From Saccoglossus kowalevskii (taxonomy: Eukaryota > Hemichordata > Enteropneusta > Harrimaniidae): 23,909 bases of DNA. The translations under genes were made by a program, and so were the position numbers. A model generated the notes under the pieces. The model had not been told where the DNA came from and did not search any database. It saw only the letters and a program-made list of their open reading frames with translations. Shown one piece after another: positions 1 through 9,823 of the stretch (the first letter of the stretch is position 1; each line of letters opens with the position of its first letter). The stretch is taken from contig NW_003133845.1 in NCBI RefSeq assembly GCF_000003605.2, positions 312,255 through 336,163 on the forward strand, written 5' to 3'.

Positions 1-59
1 CACCCAAACAATCTTTTCAGCGAAAATTAAATCCCGCTAAAATAAATTATTTTACAGTA
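1..59 (-). mobile_element. Partial TA-flanked MITE, cut by window edge
   Basis: This is the end of a short inverted-repeat element. Its reverse complement begins TACTGTAAAATAATTTATTT and continues through the cgctgaaaag and tttgggtg blocks that also form the left end of the copy at 5676-5887. It therefore lies in the opposite orientation and continues to the left of the window. Family assignment rests on this match alone. Confidence 0.7.
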
Positions 60-533
60 GTACTGCATTAAATTCACAAGACAAATTGTGTGCTTGATAA
101 CATATGGTCATGGATTGTGACTTTTCAAGCAATTCTTTCTTCATGAAAAATATTTAAAGATGAGTGAATAGCATTTAGCACTAGAAGTCAAAACGTAATC
201 ATAAAAATTTGTACAACACAAGAAATCGATCAAATGAGGGGAACATGCACAGACAACAATGACAATTTCTACTCCTAAGTGCCTTTAATATACTACTGTG
301 GCTTTTTTGGTGATTTGTTGTGACGTTTATAAATATGTTTGTTGCTATTTCATGCTCCGTTTACTAATTCATGAATAATTAATCACATGATATAATGCTT
401 AGTGGCGTTATTTGGTGTATAATTTTATTTCAAAAAAATCTTTTGATTTTCCAAAAAATAATACCGGTACTTGTGATGTTAAATGTAACAGACTGTTTAT
501 TAAGGATCTGGTGACCATGTTTTTATCTTGTAG
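60..533 (+). other. Intron of the PIGB-like gene (3' part)
   Basis: AT-rich non-coding sequence upstream of the first visible PIGB exon. It ends with a usable acceptor (tttttatcttgtag) at 520-533. An open frame that begins at 412 runs through the acceptor into the exon, but its intronic part shows no PIGB similarity. No other gene, RNA or repeat was recognised in it. Confidence 0.6.
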
Positions 534-714
534 CCACTTACATTTCAATGCGGCACTGAGATTCCTGGATTGTTCACCTAATTTAAAGAATAAAACCAAC
601 TACGTTGAGGAGGCTGATAGATTCTATAAGAATCCCAACAAGTGGCTGAAGACAAGATACAGTAAACCAGGAACTCAGCCAAGTCTGTTGGTTTTCTATA
701 CTGTCCTGAAACCA
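534..714 (+). CDS. PIGB: GPI mannosyltransferase 3 (PIG-B-like), third-from-last coding exon, gene partial
   Basis: This exon encodes about 60 residues of the C-terminal region of PIG-B, the GT22-family ER enzyme that adds the third mannose (alpha-1,2) to the GPI-anchor precursor from dolichol-phosphate-mannose. Seen: HLHFNAALRFLDCSPNL followed by YVEEADRFYKNPNKWL. From memory, human PIG-B has the parallel features HVHC..MRFLQCPPDL and YLDEADVFYLNP.NWL. The exon starts after an AG at 532-533, taking the last base of a serine codon. It ends in phase 0 before GTAAGT at 715-720. The catalytic N-terminal and multi-span membrane part of the gene lies to the left of the window. The assignment combines this motif match with the CCPG1-like neighbour, which is also PIGB's neighbour in human. 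Confidence 0.85.
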
Positions 715-1349
715 GTAAGTATCAGAGATTGCGGTCAAAACCTTGCGCTCATCCAAACCATTCGTTCCAAGCATACCTGCCAAACTTATCGCAAATCAGT
801 TATCTATCAGGTAGCAAATTTGATAGCCATCTTGCAAAACGGCAGTTCCATGTGCATGAGCCCCACCTGTTGCCATTGCTTGTGATATTCTCAGGTCATT
901 TATGCATGATAATTTACCATATGTACTTGGGCACAGAAATGCTATGCTTCAACTTTCAAGAAGCACTAAGAACATTGGAATGTTAATTACTGTGAAACCA
1001 TTTATTTTCACTGGCATTTAATTTTGATATTTTGATCAATTTCACTGAGTTATAAGTTCACAAACTTGCCAGGTAAGTACAAAGATCTATTGTTATTTCA
1101 CATGTTCACATATGTTTAATTTCACTTATCTGCGAAAATAGCAAAATTAAAAAAACAGTGAATATTTAATGTGTTTACAGTATCGCTATTGTTACAAATA
1201 GTATATGCAAATTAGATTGTATCATTATGCAAATTATCCACCATGTTTTTTGCATTTCTCTAGGGAGGGGGACACTGCACTCTAAAAACATAAATCACTT
1301 TTCACTTGTATCCAATCACTATCTGATATTGTTTTGTTTCTATTTTCAG
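715..1349 (+). other. PIGB-like intron
   Basis: GT-AG intron between two phase-0 exon ends (GTAAGT donor at 715, ctattttcag acceptor ending at 1349). It holds a diverged inverted-repeat element at 988-1182. Two perfect POU octamers, ATGCAAAT, lie at 1205-1212 and 1227-1234. Nothing coding is supported in it. Confidence 0.75.
988..1182. mobile_element. Diverged TA-flanked MITE (TACTGT...ACAGTA)
   Basis: The left end tactgtgaaacc plus tttattttcactggcattta is mirrored at the right end by ...aacagtgaatatttaatg and tttacagta. The same termini and the 'ttcactgg' sub-terminal block occur in the copies at 3793, 5676 and 11172. Internal sequence is eroded, so this is an older copy than those at 3793 and 5676. 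Confidence 0.5.
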
Positions 1350-1388
1350 AGAATCAAAGAATATTTGATAGAGCATAATTACAAAGAG
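1350..1388 (+). CDS. PIGB: PIGB-like, penultimate coding exon (39 nt micro-exon)
   Basis: Thirteen codons, RIKEYLIEHNYKE, lie between a T-rich acceptor (tattttcag) and a GTGTGT donor at 1389. Both ends are in phase 0, matching the exons on either side. The NYK core followed by the next exon corresponds to the ..SNYK..FFHTHLPEGR stretch of PIG-B. At 39 nt it would be missed by simple ORF finding, and it is called from phase and homology. Confidence 0.8.
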
Positions 1389-1665
1389 GTGTGTATAAAG
1401 ATTGATCGCAAACTTGTAATGATAAACTAGCCAATTAAATTTTTTTTACAGCAATTGCTGAAAAAAAAGTGTAGCAATGTCATTGGTTTCCCTTGCAATG
1501 TTATAGAACGGCTACTACTTAATTTTTAATTGGTCAAAAAACCCTGAAAAGTTAAGGAAAAATTATCAAAATCTTAAAAATTTTGATAGATTTTGTGCTC
1601 CTATTTGTTAGGTAGAATACTAGCAGTCTACTTTGATGCAATAATTTGTTTCATTTGCTTTCCAG
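1389..1665 (+). other. PIGB-like last intron
   Basis: 277-nt GT-AG intron, phase 0, ending in a good polypyrimidine tract (tttcatttgctttccag). No other element was recognised in it. Confidence 0.8.
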
Positions 1666-1779
1666 GGTGCAAAGTTCTTCCACACCCATTTCCCTGAGGG
1701 CAGAGTTGGAAAGAAAGTGGTTGTGTATCGTAAAACTTCAAAGGTGCCACCAGAATTTGAAGACATGAAAAATAACTAG
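1666..1779 (+). CDS. PIGB: PIGB-like, last coding exon with stop
   Basis: This exon encodes GAKFFHTHFPEGRVGKKVVV and then YRKTSKVPPEFEDMKNN, ending at TAG 1777-1779. The FFHTH-PEGR-G-VYRK pattern is the recognisable C-terminus of PIG-B (human FFHTHLPEGRIG..YVYERK, from memory). With the two preceding exons, 110 C-terminal residues of the enzyme are visible. The reading frame is continuous through all three exons with no break, so the gene looks intact over the part seen. Confidence 0.87.
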   Translation, partial: GAKFFHTHFPEGRVGKKVVVYRKTSKVPPEFEDMKNN

Positions 1780-1923
1780 TTATATATTGAGGTCATGTTA
1801 GACGTTAAGATGGATATAATATTTGGCGATTGTTAAACGAAAAGATGATTTCAGTGATGAGATATCGTTTCATCTACAGTGTGCGTCTCCACTTTTTATG
1901 AATTTTGTGACAGTGTGATTTAG

Positions 1924-1929
1924 AATAAA
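1924..1929 (+). terminator. Candidate polyadenylation signal of the PIGB-like gene
   Basis: An AATAAA hexamer (tagaataaaact) lies 145 nt after the PIGB stop codon. It is the first canonical signal downstream on this strand. The cleavage site would be near 1945, giving a 3' UTR of about 165 nt. Placement is inferred from position only. Confidence 0.55.
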
Positions 1930-1945
1930 ACTAATATTAATTTTA

Positions 1946-3792
1946 GTTTAGTACTACTAACCTTTTTGCAGGAAAGTAGAAATAGATTATTTTCTGAGCT
2001 AGTGTAAACTCCAGTGATACATAATTGTCTAGTGTATGATCTTCCATTTTATACTGTATCTGAATATGAGCACAATCAAAGATGGATAAAGAAATAGGAC
2101 ATGCAACTGTGGCATTCACTGAGGGTCCCTGATCACAAGTGAGTCTGTGACAGAAATGGCCGGCGTTTATCTTTATCGTTTCCTAGTGTCAATGAATTCC
2201 TACTGCATGCTTTCATGAATAGAATGTCAGATTTCTTCTTTCATAATTACTTTTATGTCATTGTCTGATGTTAGCATTCAGAATGAGAATTTGTTCAAAA
2301 TATATCGCATCACATAATTTCAAAATCCATCATACATCATGAAAGTTGCAAACACATTACCTTTGCCGCATCAGGAAGCATCATCAGGTTCATTCATGGT
2401 ACCTTAATCTGGGTTTACACAGTATTATTTTTACACAACTTATTTATTAGAATTATTTGACATTTTAAGCATTATTTATCTCATTCTATATACTCAAGTA
2501 CTCTAATACAAGTCAGAATTTTAATTTAATAGATTACAATTTTGTTGAATTTGCATTATGAACTGAAGTGTATATGGCAAGCTGCAATAATTGTGCAATA
2601 TTAATAGTTACACATTAACTGTAACCTTTGAAGTGATCGTTATGGTCTATGATGGGTGTCGTTTTCACTTGCATTATATCAATGCAGGTCAGTTCACTCT
2701 GTGAAATTCTTTTGAGTTGGTAGACAAACTTTATTGAAACTCGCTTTCAGTTTCCATGTACACCATACTACTGCCACTCCACCATAAAGGTATTACAAGT
2801 CTTTCATACCACCAGGGTATTACCATTTTTTTTTAAACAGCAAAATCTGATTTTGTTCCATTCAAATCAAACACACCTTGCTGATCAATGGTTCATAAAA
2901 ACCATAAAGATACTTCACTTTGAGCGTTATTTTATTTTCCCTGTAAAATTTCATTTTCTGCATACGTTTTTTCCAAATAATAAAGTTTTCAATTGTCAAC
3001 TTATCAAGTTTGTAATTTCAGCGCATTTAATTTTTTTTAATTCAATAATTATGTATTTTAAATTCTGGCTTGTTCTCGTAATAAACTAAGTTTCCATATC
3101 CTCATCTTGAGTTTTTCTTTGTCCCCATTCAGACGTAGTCAGCAAACAGAAACTCATAATTTCGACCTCTGTATCCCAGACATGCCTGGACCAATGTCAT
3201 TCAAACTTTATTTTCTAAATATCAATATCAAACAGGTGGCAGCATACCATTGCAGAGAATTGTTAAATTGGATAGAAACTTGAGATATATATTGGCTGAA
3301 GAAATGGTTGATATACATTTCATATTGAAAAATGTAACAAACAAAATCGACTTGCACTTGTCTAAAGAAAAAAATTGTGTTAGGTTTTTGGACTGGTTTA
3401 TTGCATACACAAATTAAACAATATTCATTATTGCATGGCTCCAATATAACAATAACATAAAATACTCGGACAAATAGTATGGTAATATATCACTGGGTAC
3501 AATATTCAATACCTTCACCTATAAAACATTTCCTCTTAAATGCACACCTCAAAATCTAAAGCACACAACAATGTAAAGTTAGTTCACATGTACTGATCTA
3601 TTTTAATAATCTAGTGGCATATTGTGAGTCTCAGTACTGGTCTAGAGATAAAATACCATATTTACTCTATATGAAGCATCATCCCTTTAATATGAGCATG
3701 CATGTAAGTATACCAAGCTTATCTGTTAAACATTTTTTATGGTGTTCACAAATCAATATAATCAACTCTTATGATTCTGCACAAGAATGAAA
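1946..3792. other. Intergenic DNA, no gene recognised
   Basis: AT-rich sequence after the presumed PIGB cleavage site. Short open frames occur at 2853-3089 (+) and 3208-3444 (-). They have low-complexity composition, no recognisable family and no convincing splice context. No RNA gene or repeat unit was recognised. Several AATAAA hexamers (for example near 2979 and 3080) could serve longer PIGB 3' UTRs. Confidence 0.5.
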
Positions 3793-4004
3793 TACTGTAA
3801 AATACTTTTAGCTGGAATTAATTTTCGCTGAAAAAACATTTTGAGTGTTTTGTATGGAATTTACTTTCACTTTGTATGGATTTTTGACAACTTGAATGTA
3901 AAATATAGGAAAAAAGGTACATGTATATTCGCTGTATTTTATTTTCACTGAGTCATTCCTTCAGCGAAAATTTATTCCAAGCAAAAATAAAGTATTCTAC
4001 AGTA
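3793..4004. mobile_element. 212-bp TA-flanked MITE
   Basis: An inverted-repeat element. The left end TACTGTAAAATACTTTTAGC is mirrored by a right end whose reverse complement begins TACTGTAGAATACTTTATTT. The TIRs, about 45 bp, carry the words ggaattaattttcgctga and its mirror. The ends read TA-CTGT...ACAG-TA, consistent with a TA target duplication of the Tc1/mariner type. The interior shares aatgtaaaatatagg with the copy at 5676-5887. The copy is complete and non-coding. Confidence 0.8.
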
Positions 4005-4917
4005 CTTCAAATATGGGTCAGGTCGAATTCTTAACCACAGCAAAAAAGTAAAGGGTTACAATGAATAAACTTGACCTGTAAATGACATTAATCTACAATA
4101 GCTTACATTGACTTTTTTGAAAATTACAAAGACACCCTTCTACACATGAATGCTAATAACATTTCACAATTGGAGTCAAGTTAAGGTGGTTTGTACCAAA
4201 TGTATATATTATTACTGTTAGAAGTGCATCTCTAAACCAAGAAACCAATTTATGATATACCGGTACTCGATCATTAAAATACAACTTATTTTACATACCA
4301 CGGTAGATATATCTTTGTTATTGATGTAAGTGCACTACTAATAGAGCATATATGGCATACAAATTTTTTTTATTTAAATGGGTTGTTCTTCCTTTACTTT
4401 TCTAATAATATGAAGAAAATCCATGCACTGCAATTGCTCAATTAGTAATATATGCACATAGGTGAATCCAGGCGTGAACAGCACTTTATATGCACTCTAT
4501 TACAGATCTAAGACAGCATTTCTATCCAGGGAAACCAAATTCTTCACATCATTTACAGTAAACCATACCAATGACATGATTTGATTATCGTAAATCTGGT
4601 AGCTAGGTCCCATGCAATGTATTCTCGGGAGCTAAACTACATCACAGAATGTTCTACATTGCTCTATGCATTTCTAAGGGCTCTGCCCAAGCTGCTGTGG
4701 AACGCCGGTCAAGAGCTGCTGAAAACACCTTAAGTTGAGGAAACAGCACAAACTCAACTTTGAAGCAATCTGAGAGATTTTGGCCTTTGTTTTCACTGTG
4801 ATGCTTGCCTGGCAGTGAAAAGGCCCAGATGTCCTCCGTGAGAATACAATGTATTTAAACAAAATGCTGCTAACTCAAAATTCATTAGTTAAAAACTAAT
4901 GGCATGAACCTCCTTAA
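4005..4917. other. Intergenic DNA, no gene recognised
   Basis: AT-rich filler between two MITEs. The stretch 4670-4850 is slightly richer in GC (aagctgctgtggaacgccgg) and carries a 62-codon minus-strand open frame without recognisable motifs. It may be an old repeat. No support for a gene was found. Confidence 0.45.
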
Positions 4918-5228
4918 GGTAGAAGCCTAGTCATAATTTATGACAAAATTGGTCAAAAATCTCATGACAATGTTCATTAGTTTATTATGTACAAACATGA
5001 AGCTTATACCCCATGGTACAATGAAATAGCATTATCTTGTGTGATACAGTTACGCTTTTTGAGAAACATTTCTAATATTTCTTGAAAATTGCTATTTTTA
5101 GAACAATTCCATAGAACACAATGTTTCTCGAAAAAAAGGCTGGTGACCCCCCAACTATTTTAGGTCAATATCTTTATATGCAAAATGAATAAATTCTGGG
5201 TTTTTTAATTTATTAGTAGGCTTCTACC
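4918..5228. mobile_element. 311-bp MITE with TTAA target duplication
   Basis: TTAA at 4914-4917, then GGTAGAAGCCTA, is mirrored at the right by TAGGCTTCTACC followed by TTAA at 5229-5232. TIR similarity continues weakly for about 10 bp more. A TTAA duplication is typical of piggyBac and Kolobok DNA transposons. The interior has no open frame, so this is a non-autonomous copy. Its first five terminal bases (GGTAG) match the larger TTAA element at 16656-18900. Confidence 0.8.
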
Positions 5229-5232
5229 TTAA

Positions 5233-5675
5233 GGGCATAAATTTAGACTTCAATAATGTCTACAAAGCAAAAGAAAGAAACCTAAGTAATTTTAAGGTAA
5301 TGGAAATAATTTCCAAAGAAATTTTGATTGATTTTAAATTTGAAATGTTGGTAATTAGGAAGACAACTCAATTTTGATGCCTTATTTACTCCCACATGAT
5401 TATGAGCATTTTGTAAAACTTGACTTTTTAGTCTTACGATTAAATCATTTTTGCGTTTTTCATTGCATTTATATTAATATTGAAAAAAAGGAACTATAAT
5501 TTGTTTTAAACCTAAAAAAACAAACATTCTGATGAAAATTTTTATGAAATTGAATACCATTGATAAATTTCTGTTAGAAGGAAAAGCAATTTGCAAACAT
5601 TTAGTTCATTACCAATGCTGAATGGTTTTTTTTTTTTTTTTTTGTCTCACTATTCATGACATCACAGCAATTGAC
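5233..5675. other. Intergenic DNA with a T18 tract
   Basis: AT-rich sequence with no recognisable gene. An uninterrupted run of 18 T lies at 5626-5643. On the minus strand this reads as a poly-A tract, possibly the tail of an old retroposed copy, but no recognisable body was found beside it. Confidence 0.4.
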
Positions 5676-5887
5676 TACTGTGAAATACTTTATTTTCGCT
5701 GGAATTAATTTTCGCTGAAAAGGCTTTTTGGGTGTTTTGTGTGGAATTTATTTTCACTGATTTTTGATGAGTTTAATGTAAAATATAGGAAAAAAAGTAT
5801 ATTCGCTGGATTTTATTTTCACGGAAACATCCCTTCAGCGAAAATAGCGAAAATAAATTCCAAGTGAAAATAAAGTATTCTACAGTA
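5676..5887. mobile_element. 212-bp TA-flanked MITE, best preserved copy
   Basis: The left end TACTGTGAAATACTTTATTT is mirrored by the right end ...ataaagtattctacagta. TIRs of about 45 bp contain nested cgctgaaaa/ttcagcg blocks, giving strong hairpin potential. It has the same length and interior words as the copy at 3793-4004. The flanks are TA on both sides. It lies in the space between the convergent genes, near the inferred CCPG1-like 3' end. Confidence 0.82.
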
Positions 5888-6014
5888 TCTCAAATCTACA
5901 CAGGCACCTTGGCTAGGCACCTGCGAACACTCCTCACAACCCTAGTGCTTCATAAAAGTGGGTTTCATTTGTCAGTTAATGAACTTTCTCAATACTTCTT
6001 GAGATGTAACATGT

Positions 6015-6020
6015 TTTATT
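6015..6020 (-). terminator. Candidate polyadenylation signal of the CCPG1-like gene
   Basis: TTTATT on the + strand reads AATAAA on the minus strand, about 320 nt beyond the stop codon at 6342-6344. The choice among several AT-rich hexamers is uncertain. With this site the two convergent genes are separated by about 4 kb. Confidence 0.35.
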
Positions 6021-6341
6021 TCAATTACATAATTGAATTTCCTAATAATTTAAATATTAAATGGTCTATAAATTTAAATTTTCCAATCATGATAGTTCAA
6101 AATTTGAACTAAACCATTTGGCCCGATTGTTTGATCTACATTAAAGCATCCTTGTCCTTTTGGGGTATTTCTTCAACACGTTCTTACATATGAATTATTT
6201 AAATAACCAATCAATTAAGATATTTTATATTTATAGCACGAGTAAATAAGTTTCACCTAGAATAGAATATTTCAGTAAAGATCCCTAAAAGAGGAAACTA
6301 CAACCTGCAATTCTATGATTTATAAACAAAATTTTCACTGA

Positions 6342-9300
6342 TTAAGGTCTGCGAAGGAACCAGTTTGACTGATCGTCCATCTGGTATTTTCTCCACTCTT
6401 GGCGTTGTTCATACCGGTCAGCAAACCAGGTATACATATCCCACATGGTGAACCCCACACGCTGTTCATCGCGACTCCGAGCACGACTGAAAAACCAATT
6501 ATTCAATGTTTGGTCTTCCACATTGTATGTTAACAAGTGACGCTGCTCCTGGCGGTCCACTGCACGTTTGAAGAACCAGTCAGCATCACCTTTGCTTTCT
6601 TGACTTCCTGGATGGCCTGCACCTTTAATAGAATGTTTAAAAGCAGTCTCTTGATTAAACTCTCGTCTTACTGTGTTAGCATTACCCATTGCATGCTTCT
6701 TTTTCCTGTGACCATTTCCTTGCTTTTTTTCATCCTTCACTTCTTCTTCATCTTCAATGGTTTCCTTCTTCAATTCCTTGTCTGACTTCTGACGAATCTT
6801 TTCCAGTTGTTTTTCTTGCAGCTGCCTCTCTTTCTCCTGCTTCCTGTTGTGCTTCTTTGCTCTCTTCTCCATGTCTTCAAGAACATCCTCAAAATCTTCT
6901 TGCAGCTCATCCAGATCATTATCATCAGGGTGTGGGTCATCCATAAACTCTTCCAAATCATCCAGGAACTCTTCGATCTCTTTAATGTCTTTTTTGTAGT
7001 GATGGTCTTTCAGCCACTGACGATAGTGCAAAAGTTCCACATACAATTTTCTTGCACCCTCTACTTGTTTACCGATACATTCTTGGTTGCCATGGCAGTG
7101 GATATCACGGTCATCTTCAAAGTCATCCCAGCAATGTGCTGTGTCTTCTTGTCTGATTCCTTTACTGGTTTGTCTGGGCTGATGTTGCTTTCCTGTGTTT
7201 TCAGATTGTTTCTCAGCATCCATCATTCTTTCATACATGGTCTGTTCTTGTTCTTCATCAATTTCTGGTTTTGTTTCTACCTCATCATTCCAAAAGTTCC
7301 ATTGCCACAGTTTATCTTTAATCTCTTCTCCTGGAAACTTAATTGCTTTTAACCATTTTTTTGTTCTCTTTTGACCCGGAGCATTACCAGCCCTTCTGTT
7401 TTCCCGTGCTTGTTGCATTTTTCTCATCCAGGCTTTTTTAGCTTCCCTATAACTGTACTCTCCAGCTCTTCGGTCATGGATCCTCTCTGTCATTGTTTTC
7501 TCTTCTCCAGGTAATCTAATACTTCGCATCCAGCGTTTTTTACCTTTAGTTGGTTTCCCATTAGCACTATTCTCTTTCTTCTTTAGTACATGCTGGACTG
7601 TCTCCTTCACACCTTTCCATGTTGAGTCAACAGTTTTCTTGATGGTATCAGTCACAGAGCTTAGAGTCCCACTGGTATCTTCACCTTTAAGTATTTTTAC
7701 AGAATAATTCTGGACAGACTGCCAGGTTTTTTGAATACTCTCACCAAGCTTTGTCACTTTTGACTTGAACTCCTTGGACACTGTATAGTTTTTCAACTGT
7801 TGCCACTTTTCATGGAGTGTATCTGATACTGAAGACCAAGCAGATTTGGTTTTCTCGGAATATGCAGCAAACTCTTCTGATTTAGCAAAAGCTTTAATTT
7901 CATCTATTTTGTCTTTCAACAAATCATTTAGACTTAGAATGGCTTCTTTACTGGTTTCAACGTATGAACTGAACTCCTCAGACTGGGTGAAATGTAAAAC
8001 TTTCACCCACTGCTCTTTGAGTGTTTCCGTCAAGTTGACCAGTGTATCACCACTGCTACTGTAGTAATCAGCCATCGTTTCAGTAAAGTTTGTAAGCGGA
8101 GTAGCATTCATCTGTTTCATGATATCAGAAATGTCAACCCGAGGAACAAACATGTTGATGCATGTAAAGAAACTAAGACCAGGATCATTTGAACAAGATT
8201 CTTGCTTCTTTTCGTGTTCTTCAACAAACAGGCTTCTCCACATTTCGGCTCTTCCGTGTTCATATTCGAGACCATTCTGAAGTTGCATAACTTTGCGTTG
8301 ACAGGATATTATTTCTGGACTGAGTTCAGTTTCATTACTTTCAATTTCATCAGGCAGTGTTTGCTCATCATATAGTTCAACTGGTGTGTCCTCATCTACC
8401 ATGACAATAGTGGGATAAACAGTCTCCTGGTTATCACTGCCGATGAGTTCATCCACAGGTTCATCAATTTCAACTTCAATATTTTCGTTACTAATTTGTT
8501 CTTCCCAACTAGAAATTTCAGACTCATAATCCTCTGATCCAGTATCCCCTTTGGCATCATGTACACTCTTCAATTGCTCAGAAAGAGGCTTCTTAGGTGG
8601 CGCCAAAACAAGATTGAAACTGTCTAAGTCGTTGTCTTTTTCTCCCATTCGTTCATCTTCTGGTGCAGGAGAAACAAATTGAGGCCGGTGTGCAAAAAGC
8701 AGGCCAGTAGTACCTCCTCGATGTTTTCTTTCAATGGTATGGAATTCTTCTAATTTAACAGGTGAATTGCCTACAACCTGATCATCAACTTCTTGTTCTC
8801 CATGTACATCCTGGTATTTTAAGTGGATGATAGCGCTGTCTTGGTCATGTGCACTGACTTCATCACTGCCGATGACTTCATCAACAGGTTCATCAATTTC
8901 AACTTCAACATTTTCGCTACTAATTTGTTCTTCCCAACTAGAAATTTCAGACTCATAATCCTCTGATCCAGTATCCCCTTTGGCATCATGTACACTCTGC
9001 AATTGCTCAGAAAGAGGCTTCTTAGGTGGCGCCAAAACAAGATTCAAACTGTCTAAGTCGTTGTCTTCTTCTTCCATCAGTTCATCTTCTGGTGCAGGAG
9101 AAACAAAATTAGGCTGGCGTGCAAAAAGCAAGCCAGTAGTACCTTCTTGATGTTTTCTTTCATTAGTGTGGAATTCTTCTAACTTAACAGGTGAATTGCC
9201 TGCGAGCTGATCATCAACTTCTTCTTCACCATGTACATCCTGGTATTTTAAGTGGATGATAGCGCTGTCTTGGTCATGTGCACTGACTTCATCCTCTATG

Positions 9301-9823
9301 AAAACATCTGAACTATAGTGCTCTAACTGGACGTCCAGACTTTCTTGTACATTTAACTGAATATCAGAAACGACATCCTCTTCTGACTGTTCATATACCA
9401 TGTCATGTTCTTCTACCCATCCGTCATGACTGTCTTGATGATCTATCTGACTGTCATCTTCTATCTGTGCATATGCATCATCTTCACTCGCTGGCTCAGT
9501 CATATCATTTATTGGTAAAATGATAACATTATCATTTGTTTTCTCATCTTTGGATAGTGGTAACTCAATAACAGTTTGTTCATCACTGATGTCATCTGAC
9601 TCTGGTATGGGTGAAATATGAGCAGTGTCAGGCCGTTTTTCTTGCATCATAATAGTTTCATATTTATTTCTTTGTTGATCCAGCTCAGCCATCATGTTGT
9701 CTAATTCCAATTCCATCATTTCATCATTTTCTAGACACGTTAGCAGCTCATTCTGAAGAGACTTCAGTCTCAGTATCTGTCCTTCCTGTACTTTCTGTTT
9801 TTGAAGGTTTTCATTGCTTGACC
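6342..9823 (-). CDS. CCPG1: CCPG1/PBXIP1-like ER-phagy receptor, last coding exon (coiled coil and lumenal region)
   Basis: This 3482-nt exon encodes residues 315-1473. The acceptor is ttgtatttcag, ending at 9824. The first codon is split (phase 1) and fits the upstream exon, giving ..GHFIG-SSNENLQ. Residues about 325-375 are an acidic, Glu/Gln/Leu-rich heptad region. Next comes an acidic region with two 143-residue copies (about 492-777). Residues 828-850 (LEYEHGRAEMWRSLFVEE) match a conserved CCPG1 stretch (human LTFEQQRSDLWERLYVEA, from memory). A 34-residue repeat follows at about 895-1012 with SEEF/SEEF/SKEF. Sequons NATP, NFTE, NLTE, NYTV and NYSV lie at about 885-1020. Paired KRWMRSIRLPGEE and KKWLKAIKFPGEE occur at about 1074-1148. 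A strongly charged coiled coil and then WF repeats (1392-1473) end the protein at TAA. In mammals the part after the membrane helix is lumenal. The protein is about twice the length of human CCPG1 or PBXIP1. It is probably the single invertebrate counterpart of both. Confidence 0.9.
8433..8861 (-). repeat. Coding tandem duplication, downstream copy (143 codons)
   Basis: This is the C-terminal-side copy of a 429-bp in-frame direct repeat in the CCPG1-like lumenal region, residues about 635-777. It runs from EVSAHDQDSAIIHLKYQDVH to ..VDELIGSD. By eye the two copies differ at about 17 of 143 residues. The unit is acidic and includes APPKKPLSEQL and SEISSWEEQIS. Confidence 0.95.
8862..9290 (-). 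repeat. Coding tandem duplication, upstream copy (143 codons)
   Basis: This is the N-terminal-side copy, residues about 492-634, directly abutting the other copy with an exact 429-bp period (atcactgcc at 8433 and at 8862). The length is divisible by three, so the frame is kept. The acidic positions are the most variable between copies. Confidence 0.95.

Noticed and set aside
412-533. Coding extension of the first PIGB exon to the left
   Set aside because: No PIG-B similarity before SHLHF, and an acceptor AG lies exactly at the point where similarity begins.
715-986. Continuation of the PIGB frame to 885 and the overlapping frame 729-986
   Set aside because: A strong GTAAGT donor at 715 and the phase-0 micro-exon at 1350 restore the known C-terminus; the read-through has no similarity.
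4184-4732. Possible third TTAA element (ttaaggtggttt near 4184 and caccttaa near 4728)
   Set aside because: Only about five terminal bases pair outside TTAA, well within chance in AT-rich DNA.
6537-8064. Plus-strand open frames at 6537-6785, 6689-6946, 6807-7352 and 7846-8064
   Set aside because: They are antisense to the large CCPG1-like exon. Their Phe/Leu/Ser-rich products are what reverse complements of Glu/Lys-rich coding produce, and they show no family match.
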